A program made the position numbers and the translations under genes. A DNA stretch of 64,000 nt from Lanius collurio (Eukaryota; Chordata; Aves; Passeriformes; Laniidae): the NCBI GenBank assembly GCA_020086605.1, contig JACBWW010000002.1:30184475-30248474 (forward strand). The letters are read 5' to 3'. Under the pieces are notes generated by a model. It was not told the origin of the DNA. It was given only the letters and a program-made list of their open reading frames with translations, and searched no databases. Below, one piece after another: positions 25,906 through 37,369 of the stretch (its first letter is position 1; every line of letters begins with the position of its first letter).

Positions 25906-26166
25906 ATGGCATGGAAGCTGCAGAGTGCAGTGCTCCTATGTTGCTTTGTGTCAGTACTGATAGGATTGGGCTATGCATTCTATAAAAGGTGTGAAAGATG
26001 CTCTGCAGAAGGCACAACCCTCTTGTTGCCGGGACCTGGCTGTGTGAAGGCACTGAGTGCACAGCAGTGCTGTGAAGGGTGTCAGCAGGGCCAATGGCTC
26101 AGTTGCTGCTTTGGTGTGCTCAATTATTTTGTTCTTTTTCATCCTCCTTTCTCTTGCCCTGTATGA
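25906..26166 (+). other. Small ORF with hydrophobic N-terminus and many cysteines (doubtful)
   Basis: An 86-codon frame starts with Met-Ala-Trp-Lys followed by a hydrophobic run (about residues 6-25, rich in Leu, Val and Cys) resembling a signal peptide or anchor. It then holds about eleven Cys, including CERC and QQCCEGC. A TATA-like CTATAAAAGG lies inside the frame near 25980, not upstream. No homologue is recognised, and an antisense frame of similar length overlaps. The local DNA (about 25.85-26.25 kb) is more GC-rich than its surroundings and may be an old repeat. It is most likely non-coding. Confidence 0.1.
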
Positions 26167-27402
26167 AATAGTGGGAAGGGGCAAGCTGTCCTGATGGAGG
26201 ACAGACCCATCAAGTTTCTGTGCAATTGTTAGTGAAAGAAAGAGTTTCTTTCACAGCTGTCAATCAGATGGTTGTGTATTGAGGTAGGACAGGTTTTTCT
26301 TCTCTTTTCTTCTTTCTGGCTACTTTAAGTTAGTGGGGCATTATTCTTTCACATAAGTGTCTTTTCACCAACACATTGTAGTAAAACTGAATGCCTTTTA
26401 ATTTATAACTATTATCATTTTACAGTCAATCAATCCTATCAGCAAACTACTCTGGACATTAGTGGCTGTTGGATTGTGTCTTGCAAAATTCAGTGTAATA
26501 TACTGGGGCTCATTTGTTAAAAATATAAATTACACTCAAGCAAAAATATGACCTTTTCTCTCAGTACTGGCTACCCAAAAAGACTACCAAATAGTTTTAG
26601 GTTTTTTTTCCTCTGTCTTGACAAGACTTCACTGATAGTTTCCATGTGTTTTCTTTTTCTTATCTCAGGGAAGTGCCAGTCCCATTGTATAGATTGATCT
26701 ACAAGCAAAGAAAAGAGCTAAAGCCCTTTTAATTCTCAGACTTACATTATTTTTAGTTTTCATAGTGCTGTTTTCTAGTGGTTTTTTCTTTACGGTAAAG
26801 CTAGTTTTTTTCTCTTTTCTTAGTATGTTGTTCCCCTTCTAACTTGTAACCTTTCCAAATGACTCGTTGAAGCATCATCTGTAATTTAGTCTCTTGTGTA
26901 TAGGTTTTCTGTTGATGTAAAAAAAAAATGTTAGGAAATATTACTTAATTGCTATGCTATTTGTACTTTGCCAGCATGAAAGTGGAGTTACCTATTGCGG
27001 ATGTGCAACCCACAGGTTTAATTTGTTTAACTTTTTTATGACTCCATTCTCCTATAAATGTGTGCATAAGATAGAAAAAAGATTTTTTTTTTTTTTTCCT
27101 AATTTGGCAATTTGCTTGATTTATGGAAAAGTCTGTGCTCTGTTTTGTGTATTTGCTCGTTTGGAGCCCTTCTATAGTTTATAGAGACACTAGTGATTTG
27201 TTCCTTAGCCTCCCTGTGGAGTTTGTTCCATATTACAATCTAATTCCATGTCCGTGTCATGCACTCCTGAGCTGTTAATTTGTACATTTCGATGCAGTTT
27301 GTTTCATCGTGTTTTTGTAATCCAAACTGAATCTAACGAGCTATGTGCTTTGGGGACCCAGCCTTGCCTTGCCAATTAGAACAAGTGGTTACTGAGAGAG
27401 AG

Positions 27403-27422
27403 CATGTTTTAAATAAAACATG
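27403..27422. repeat. 20-bp near-palindrome
   Basis: CATGTTTTA and TAAAACATG form a perfect 9-bp inverted repeat around a central AA. It lies within a complex stretch (27.25-27.56 kb) that has more CpG than its neighbours and no simple repeats. It could be a dimeric factor site or could be chance. Confidence 0.55.
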
Positions 27423-27759
27423 GCACCTCTGCGTGGGACAAGCAGCCTTCGGGGAATAAAAAGAGGATATTTAACTCTTTCTGCTTGAGAAGAAAGGGCA
27501 ATATTAGTGAGCGCATTTGAGAAACATCCAACTCATTCCTTTAAAAGGTATTATGCAGATTCATGGTGTGTTTTTTAAATAAAATGTAGTTTGCCATTGA
27601 AGGTATGTTAGGCACTGCTGCCTGCGGAGCATTTAGGAATTCAGAAGGGTATCTGTTGAGCAGACGACATGTTTTCTAGGATTCTGATTGCTAATGCCAC
27701 ATCAAAATTTTACAGGACTAGCAGCTACCTTTTTCTTTCCCCTTATACTGCTATACAAG

Positions 27760-27813
27760 AGGCTGAGAGAGAACAGGAGGCGTGCCAGATGGTACAGGAG
27801 CTGATTTCAGAAG
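27760..27813 (+). other. Possible 54-nt cassette exon in ZFAND3
   Basis: A pyrimidine-rich stretch (about 27728-27750) and CTATACAAG precede 54 nt that end GAAG|GTATTT. Read in the phase left by exon 2, it encodes EAEREQEACQMVQELISE with no stop, and it exits in the same phase (1 to 1), so it could be included or skipped without a frameshift. The peptide is Glu/Gln-rich and helix-forming, unlike the flanking translation. Codon choice (GAG, CAG, CTG) is more exon-like than the surrounding intron. Weak points: the pyrimidine tract ends about ten bases before the AG, and I recognise no protein with this peptide. It could instead be a relic of a retrocopy or a chance match. Confidence 0.25.
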
Positions 27814-30800
27814 GTATTTTACAAGGGGAGGAATCTACAAAGTGTTTATTTAATTAGAGTGCTAAGATTATGTACTAGATGACCAAGAGGAAGATATCAT
27901 TTTGAGGTAACTGAGAAGATCAATATTTTTGATCGTTGAAGAAACTACCCAGCATTCTACTGGTCTTCAGATTACCTGGTGAATTCAAGCAAGACACAAC
28001 AATGATTTAGGAAGTTAACTCAGCTTTGCAATTCTTTCCTGCATTCCACCCCCAGCATTTCCTTTCCTATGTCATCACTATTAACTTGTACATCTACATG
28101 CTTGAGCATCTCCAAACAGAAGCAGTTACTGTCCAACAGCAAGTCTTAGCTGAGGAGTGAGAAAGAGTAAGAAAGAATTTAGGTGAACAGTCATGGCAAT
28201 TAACTCAGACAATATTTCAACAGTCCCTGCGTACACAAGTAAGACAAGACCAAGAAAGACCTCCGATGTGAAAACCTTTCTGTTGAGCAGCTAAGACCTG
28301 TTTTGTTAAGGTGATTTAAGCTGTTGGGGAAGCAGGTGTATGGGACAAACATGATCTGGATAATAGAATGGAATGTAACTGATGACTTTTCAGTTCTTTA
28401 GCCATTTCATATGAAAGAAATGTGATCTAGCAGCTAGACAGCTAGCTAGGATCCTGACTTGATTTCCTTTCCACAATCAGTGAGGATTTCTTTGTGATAC
28501 TAGACAAGTTGGGGGTTTTCTGTCTTGCACTTCTGTTCCTCATCAGGTCCTGAGAGATGATAATATTTCCCTGCTGATTTTGAACAACGTGATTTTGGAC
28601 TTGCCTTTCATACCCTTAAGGAATGTGGGCAGTTAGGGACCTTTTGTTCCTTTATTTTGTCTTAGCCTTCAGAAGTCTTAGGCAAAATTTTGGAATTTCG
28701 GTTCTTTTCTGTACATGTCTTTTCTGCAGTTGAATTTCTGTTCTTTATCTTCTGTCCAGTTTGTTTCTCCTCTTAATTTAAGGGGAACCGTATTGCAGTG
28801 CTACAATTAATGCATACCATTTCTTTTTAAATTTTTAATTATTTTCTTACGGAACCTGTAAACATGTTCAAGTCATTGTTTATTCATACCAGTCTTCTTA
28901 TACGTATTGCAAAACTTGTATGTTCTCACAAAGTTAGTCACCAGAGGGCAAACTGCTCATGCAGATTTAGTCAATATAACTATAACTTTCTGCTTTTTAA
29001 AAAAAACCTCAATGGTCTATAAGTGAGTTTCCCTGTAGTATTAATGAAATGGAAAGTATAATGACTGTTGTCTTCAGAGATAAAGAAGTTAGAGTGTTAC
29101 ACTGAATGAGATGGAATTTTTAAAAGGTAAAATTTAAACTGTTGGAGTAATTTGCAAGCATTGGGGGAAAATACCCCTTTAGATAATCTTTTTCATTGTT
29201 GTCACATTGAATATCCCTTACTAAATAAGTGATTAAATATCGCTTAACAATTAGTGAGGGAGAAAATAGTAGCTTAAAACAGTTTTCAACAGGCTTGTCT
29301 TTATCCTTAATTTTAAGTAGATGACTCCGTTATGGGGGCAGGTGTGTGTGTGTAATCCTAGGCTGGAGATACAGATGAGGCCTTTCTTAAAAAGTTACCT
29401 GAAATAATTGCATCTCTAGTAACTGAACCTGTAAGATTTTGTTCCTTTCCTGTGCAGAAAGCATAGGCTGTTGACTGAATCGGGCATTGAACATTTAGGA
29501 AATGACAAGACAGGTTATGGTGTTGTAATAATTAATCCAATCTGTGTGTATGCATTATAACTGTCTTTTAATTATGATAAAAGGATCAGAGCACATGAAG
29601 GCACAAGATTGCTGGCCTAATCTCCTGTTTAAATCACAAGTCATTAAATATCATCTAGGTAAACTCTGCTGAGAATTTCTCCTTTAAAAGCTACTCTGTC
29701 TTGATGTGAGGATGCTGGGGGTTGTGAATGCACCATGGTTGCTGGTATTTCTAATGAATAGTCCCCCTCACTATTAAGTAATAGTAAGGTATGCCTTGTT
29801 AATTGCAGCATTATAGGGATGACATTTGCACATTGAGCTGAATGGAGAAGGATTATTTTCTTTAGAGAATTTCTTTTAAGAACTCATTAGCCCCCTAGTG
29901 CTTCAAGAAAACAAGTAATTTACCATCTTGACATTTGTTTGAGTCTGAGGTGGTGATATTCTTGTTTGCTATACATAGATAAGAATCTAAAGCACAACTG
30001 TCAAATGTCCACAGATATGGGATATCAACTTTGAGAAGCCTTGGAACTGCAGTCCTTTCTTAATCTCCCTCCCACAAGACAAAATCTTTGGATGCTTTAA
30101 GCATTAAAAGTACACATCTCCCTGCCTCTGTGGAGCTGCAAGGATATTTAATGCTTCTCCTGGTGAACCTAAGAATAACTTTGAACACTCTGTAAATAAA
30201 CATGAGGAGGAACTGACAAAAGTCATGTTAAAATTCTGTAGCAGAGAAAGTAGGTAGAATTTAGTTGTCTTTGGATTTTCTTTGGAATCTTCCTTGGGGT
30301 TAAAACAAAGTCAAGAGCAGAAAGGAGCTTTGCTTTCTGAAAAATTCCAATTGCACATTTTGAATGTCTTTCATTCTATCCAGTAAGTAAGTTAAGGGTC
30401 CTCTGTGACTGCATGCATTATGAAAATAATTTAAATAGAGAGGTCAGATCACAAGTGTAAAAAATTGATTAGATCAGGCACTTCTTTATTTCAGACTGCT
30501 TGACTTTTCAAGCTTAGTGTAGGATTTTGCCATTCTGTAATACCATCCCCAATCTTCTGGTGTAAATAAATACAGTTATGTGGAACTGTTGACTGTTACT
30601 GGGCCAAAGCATTTGGAAACCATGAATCAAGAATGTTGATTCTGAGCTGTTGGGCAGTCATATTGGACCAAAATGCTCTGTCTCAGTTGATCAGAAGTGC
30701 TGAAGCTGAACAATCTGGCTGTGATCTTCTGTTGAGTCCATCTTCTGAGATTGCTCTTTTCTTGCTGCAGCAAAAGCATCTCTAGTAATAGTCTTCGGAA

Positions 30801-32290
30801 CATAATGCAAGATTTTTCTCTCTCTCCTGTGCATTAAGGCTTCTCATCAGACAAATGTGGAAGGAGGCTGTGGTTTGTGTATTTTTAACTACTAATGTTA
30901 CCCACACCATAGCTGTTTATTACTTGAGGAAGCGAATGCATGAATTTCATGATGTGCAAGGTTAATGATCCAATGTATAAGGAGGAACCTTGGAGCTTTC
31001 TAAACTTCTGTTTTGTATTTATGTGCATTTATCTACATTAATAGTGTAGCAACACTGGTAGCATTTTTAATAGGTTTCAGCTCCTAAATAACTGGAGCTT
31101 TTTTATTTTGGGTTGGGGAATTTCTGCCCAGCTCTGTGGAAAAGGTCTCATATAAGTGGAGAGCGAAGTATGAGCAGACTGTAGATGTCTTGGGGGCTTG
31201 GTAAGCATTAGAAATGACCAAAAGTAAACTCGTGTATCTGAAATGCTTTAGAATCGCTTGTAGTGGGCATGGTATTCACTGGAAGTTGTTTGCTATGAGC
31301 TCAATCAGCAGTAAAAGACTCATTTCTTTTCTGGTAATTCTATAAGTTATAGGCTTTGTTCTTTTAACAAAAGACGCTGGAGTTTTGCCTTCTGTTTTGT
31401 GTTTTGCTTCAGAATAGGAAAAAAAAACCTTTCAGCAATTTAGAGGGTGTCTGTGGAGGTAAATACCACCCTGGCTCATTTCCAGGCTGAAAAGAAAATA
31501 TAGCGTGCTATTTACCATTGTGTTCTAGCAATGTTTAGTATGGCATTACTGCTCTTCATAGACAAGCTTACGTTCTCCTCTGTTGACATGTCCTGCCCTG
31601 CAATATGTGGAGAAATAGAAAGTTGATCCCAGTGAGGTGAATGCAGTCTTTTACCATGACATTTTCTATGCCTCAGCAAAGTCTGTGCTTAGCTTCAAGT
31701 CCTTAGCAGAACTGCTGTCTGCTGAAACACTTTCAGCAGCAATTTGAAAACTAGATTTTGACAATGCTGACTCCTTTTTTTTCCCCCCCTGAGACTCACT
31801 AATATCTAGAGAAAATTGTGATAGATGTAAATAATCCCCAAAATGCAGAAGCATATGATGAATGCTGGCATCTACTCAAATTGAGAGAGATAAGTTAATG
31901 TTTAGGAATAGCTCAAACATTACTCTTCATTCTGCGCTGTTTCTGTTAGTGTCCATAATTATTATTTTAAAAGAGTTAAAATTATTGTATAACTGGAAAA
32001 TTTTGACTGTGAAGGTTTTATTTAAGATAGACATAGGAGTCACTTGTTTTGATAATTGGCATGTGAAAATCATAGCTGATATGTGACTGCAGCTAGTTGG
32101 TGGTAACTGGATGTGTTCCAGTATGAATATTTTCTTTTTTTTTTCTAAATGAGCTCTTGCATTTGTGCACAACTGAATTGTAAAAAAAATTATCTCTGAA
32201 TCTAAAATCAACATGGCTGGCAACATTCTCCAAATCACTATATCTGGTAGCTGTGGATAGCAGTAGGTATCCAGTGCATTTCAGTCATTT

Positions 32291-32318
32291 CCCCCCCCCC
32301 CCCTTTTTTTTTTTTTTT
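32291..32318. repeat. C13-T15 homopolymer junction
   Basis: Thirteen C are followed immediately by fifteen T. Such a pyrimidine mirror tract can adopt triplex or G-rich-strand structures and is prone to length error in both replication and sequencing. The exact run lengths should not be trusted. Confidence 0.9.
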
Positions 32319-35300
32319 CCTTTCTTTGGAAGGGTCCTGGTGTGCTTTAGTTGAGGAGAAATATATAGAAATATTCATCTAGTAGATTTAGAAATGCAGA
32401 GTGCTGAAAGCTTTTGTAACAGAACCAGTTTTTCTTGGTAGTAACTAAATGAGCTTTTCTTTGTGTAAAGGTCAGATATCATGTATTTGTTCCCACTTGA
32501 GCTCTTTTTTGACAGAATGAAAGCTATTTTGCTCTTGATTTATAAGATATTTAATATGAGTTAGTACTGCATAAACATCTGACATTGTGAGCAGCACTGT
32601 TCTGCTGACCATGTCTTGGTGAAAGGAATTTGAAGCTATTTATTACAGGCCTTTTCTGCAGGTACTGTAACAAAGTAGAAAATGTCCCTTTCCAGGAGAG
32701 CGGGAGTAATTATTTTAACTTGAAACTGTTTTCTCCTTCATACAGCAAACTGCAGTAACTCCCTGCAGATAGAATGGTCAGTTGTGACTCCATCCACACA
32801 CCTGGGCCTGAGAAATGAATTGTACCTTAACTTATAAGGAGGGGAAATCTGTGGCTCATTCGCTTCAGACTTCCGAAGATGATGTTGTCAGTAGGACTTG
32901 AGAGTCCATTCTTTATTTAGGAGACTTCAGAAAATAATTGAAGTACTAAATCTTGTATGCTATTATGGCAACTTGTTCTTTAGTTAGACTTAGCAAGGTA
33001 TTCAAATAAGAGTCTAGCTACTTTATATTAAAAAAAAGCTAAGCAGATAATTAATTGTATTGATGTGATGACACATAATTTATAGAAATTGAAGTTGAAG
33101 ATGATTTCTGTGAAGAAATTTTTACTAACATTTTGTTACCATAAAAGCAGTCATTTTTACTAACAATAGTAGTGCTTCCAAATAAATACAAAGCATTTGA
33201 GATAATTTGTTATGCAACTAAGTAATCAATTTTAAGTTCCTGTGTTCGTGAACCTTCTATGAAATTTCAGTTTGCTGTATTCCTAAACTATGAATAGACA
33301 AAAGAGGTAGAAAACAAGAAGTGTCCAACAAACTAAACAAATACTAAGTTTAATTATTTTGTAACTACGTGTAGCCCTTAATTTTTTCAGTTAACAAAAA
33401 GAAGTTTTGGATTTCATTATTAAATGTGAACAGTGACTAAGAATTGGTCTTTAAGCATGTTCACCAAATAAGAAAACATTTTGGTTAAAATCAGTCCCTT
33501 GTGAACCAGGATTAGAATAACATTTTCTAAGTTTATAATCTGACAACTCTTTCTGGAGTTGCCAGGTTAGAACCTATTTCTTCCATTTCTCCTTTCTTAG
33601 TGAAACTCAAAGAAATTCGGACCCTGAAAATTGAAGAAAATAATAAGTGAGATTATATCCTTGAGCCGGTGAAGAAATCCCATGTACCATTTTGTGTGTT
33701 CCATCAGGTTTGAGGCCGAGTAGCTGTAGGACCCATGAAAGCAGCTAACTGCGAGGGTTGAGATGTTTGCTGGTTTCTACCGAGCCTTCCTTTTTGCTTA
33801 GTGTAAAGGAAGCTGTGGCTTCTAGACTTTCAGTGGAAGCCCTTTAACTTGCATATGTCTGGGCTACCTTCTTCCCTCTCTCGTTCCCCATTCTCTGAAA
33901 GACTTGGAGTTGGGTGGGCAGAGAAGTTAAAGTGGCATGGCATTTACTGGGTCCAAAACAGACATTTTTTCTCCCCTCCCTGGTGTTAGATAACTCTACT
34001 TTCCTTTTATATTGTGCCTTATGTCGCATTCAGTAAGGTACTATATGCTAGTAAGGACACAGGCACCTATACCAAACACTTACTCAGGCATAACTGTATT
34101 ATTGAAGAGAAAGTTTGCTGAGTTTTCAGTGTACTGCAGGTTCCACTTGGTTGGGTGAAACTAGTAGCAAATTACTATTGTGGCTTTTTTTGTGCTGTTC
34201 TGGCTCTCTGGGTGCACAACTTTATTCACTAAAACATTTCTCTAGTAGTATTTAGTATCACTTATGAAATAGAGGCTTAATATGGAGTTGCCTTTCATGG
34301 TTAACTGCAACTCATTTTCTGCCCTTTACTCGAGGGAAAGCAAGTAGGAGGCTTCCTGCCTCTTTTCCCAGTTTAACTGCTGATCAGGGAAACAGAGACT
34401 ATAAAAGTTAGCTTCTTTTTCCATTATGTAAGTTTGTACAGCAAGGTATTAACAATTTTTCAGTTGTGCCCTGGCCTATTAGCAGGAATATACAGTGGTA
34501 CAAGAATGAATTTGTTGAAAATTTTATGCCTCCATGACCTATTGTAGAATGGTATCCTTCTGCTGTGTTATTAAGTAATTTTTCTTCTCCTCTTAAAATT
34601 AATGCTGACATTGTATTACTGGATTTGTTCTTGTCTTCAGATTGGAACATAACAGAAAAAATCTCATTGCTGGTACATTAAAATTAATTGTTTAAGTACT
34701 TCCCTTGAAGTAGAATTCAACTACAAAGATTATAATGTAAAATCACTGTATGATTTAGTTTTGCTTTCATGTATGAAAAAGTGCTTTTGGAGCATTCAGG
34801 GCATCAGAATGCAGAAGATAAGGATGAGTGGAAATGACAGTGAGAAAAGGGCAAACTCCTGAGGAAGAGGAGATACTGTTGTCAATCTTTGTCAGTACTA
34901 CAAATGGTAACAACTCTGCGAAGTTCTGCCTTTAGTGAGCATTGTAATGCCTTTTCAGTAACTGCCTTGTGACACTGGCAATGGGAATTTCGTGCAATGT
35001 ATGGAGAGGTGGGAAAGCTGTTTGATACTAAATGTCAGTCCTGGTGATTCGGTTTGGTTTTGCTTGCTTTGAACAGAGCCTTTTTGCAAAACTGAGTGCA
35101 GGTTTGAAGCTGGCATTTTGCAAATGTTTTGCCTATAGATTTTTGCTCTAATTTAGCTCAGGTCAGCCTTAACTAGAAGTTATTGATAAGGAATTTCTGT
35201 TTGCCTGTTGAAGATAAACAGGCTTTATAATCCTGTTTGTACTGAATACTTTGTAAAACTTTCAGAATACTCCAGATGAAGCATTTGCTTTTAACTTTAG

Positions 35301-37323
35301 CAGAGAGATAGAGCCGTATAGATAGAGCTGGAGTGCTGAGCATAACCAATGAGTGGTTGGTGATGTGGAAGGAAATTACTTGTTTTGCTTATGAGATAAT
35401 TTAACCATCTTACTTGAAGGTTTACAGGCCTCAGACAAAGCTTAGATATAAATGTAGGTGAGCTGCTATTTGGCAAGGGGTGAAGCATAGAATTCTGCCA
35501 AGGGGGATGATGTGTACAAGAAAACCACTCAACAGTTTTACAACAGCAAAAAAGGTGAATGGAAAATAATTCACTAATTAACAGCCCTAGACAGAAGCAC
35601 TCAGTTTTTTCATAATTTTAAGTTGGGCATTTCAGAATGGGCTGCATTTTTTAGGGAAATAGAGATTTACTGTATTTGTTTTGTCCTAGTGGGATGGCCA
35701 GCACATGGCAGCTGAGGAAAAAGAAAATAATCTTCAGTTCATTCTTTGGGACAGTTGTGGTTTTCCAGGAGTTTTTCTAGTGTCCTCTCATCTGCTTGCT
35801 CTCTTGCAGAGTGACAGCAGAATCACATAAGGTGTGTTTTTTTAATCCATTTGGTTAATGTCTTCAAATGATATTCAGCTGGCTGAGTTATAAAATGAAA
35901 TTTGCTTTATATTGATTTTAATAGTGTTTTGCCTGAGACTTTTATAACTGGTACAAACTGCTGATTTTTACCAGGAGTTAAAAGTGGAGTCATGCACTCG
36001 ATGCAGTGATAGGTTGAGATGAGAAAGTTAGGATTAGAGTTAGTTCCTTTTTTGGCTGATACTGCTCAAATTTAGATGACAAAGCAGTAATTGGAAACTT
36101 TTCCAAGTTGTGTGCTCATCCAGTGGGACTGACTGTTGCTGTAATGACATTTATGAAGAAAGCTTGTGTCTACCGAGGCCATAACCTAGTGAAGTAAAAG
36201 CAGTTTGATCACCTAGTCCATCTGCAGACAATACGGGATTTCTGATTTTTTTTTTGCATGTGGTAAGTGCTACAGAAATTGTTTTGAGGATTAAAGACAA
36301 ATTCAAGGAATTGCTTCATCTGTTCAAAGAACAAGGGGAAAAATCTCATTTCACTGATGTTTACCAAATGAGATACCAAAAGGAGTTGAAATATATATAC
36401 TTAAAACCTGACAATTTTTCTGCAAATACAAAAAAAAAAAAAAGTAATGGTGTCAAATGCTGTGTTTTTGCTCTTGAACTAGATTTGCTCCTAGATGATT
36501 TTGTAGATGTTTTAAAATAAAAACATAAGGCTTGTCAATATGTTAGTTTACCAAAAAAGCAAAAAACATAAGTGTGAGTTTTCTAGGTTTAAAATAAGTT
36601 ATAGTTAACACTGATTTTTATTTTTTATATTTTTCCTTTTAATCATTCTCCTTCCTTCTGAGAAGTGAGACCTTCACAGAATGTCAGGTGTAGCTTGGCA
36701 CCCAATAGACATGAAGCATCTGAGACATGTACCTTACTTTGGACTTGTCTTCTTTCAAGAATTCTTAAAATGCTATCAGTCTAACTTAGCTTTTTCTAAC
36801 TTGTCCTCATAGACTATGGCTCCTGCCTTAGAAGGTACTCATGATTGATCCCAACTTAGAATGGATCAGTACCTTCTTTTTTTTTTTTTTTAAAGGTTTG
36901 TATGAAAGTTCATGTTGTTCAACTTGATCTACAGAAATGCGTAAAATAAAATGGGGAATCTGTTTGAACAGAAAAACCTTCATCTAATGAGGGACTGAGC
37001 TTGGGATCTCTGTGTTCCAGATGGCAGTAGTTTGTGCTGCCGTGTCTGCAGGTTTCAGCTGGAAACAGTTTCTTTATAGTAGACAATTCTTTGTCATGTC
37101 CCTGTCCTTCCACCTTTTTTGTTTTCTGGTTTAATTCAGAAGATGGCACATCTGTCAGTGTGGAAATAACTTACAGAATGCAGTACAAATGGGTTGTACT
37201 TCTGTACATCTGTACCTCTGATAGCTTTCTGAGAGCAGTTTTACTCTCTAGGGTACAATACATTGCCTGTCTTGTATGATCAGTGGAAAGGGTTCTTTTC
37301 AAATCAGATGTTCTCTGGTAACA

Positions 37324-37369
37324 TTTTAAAATTCTTGAAATCGAACCCACAGCGTTCAAGAATTTAAAA
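37324..37369. repeat. Short hairpin-forming inverted repeat
   Basis: TTTTAAAATTCTTGAA (37324-37339) pairs with TTCAAGAATTTAAAA (37355-37369), giving about 15 base pairs with one bulged A around a 15-nt loop. The stem is too short for a typical microRNA precursor. No terminal-repeat element is recognised. Confidence 0.6.

Noticed and set aside
37324..37369. Hairpin considered as a microRNA precursor
   Set aside because: The stem of about 15 bp is too short for a Drosha/Dicer substrate and the flanks do not extend the pairing.
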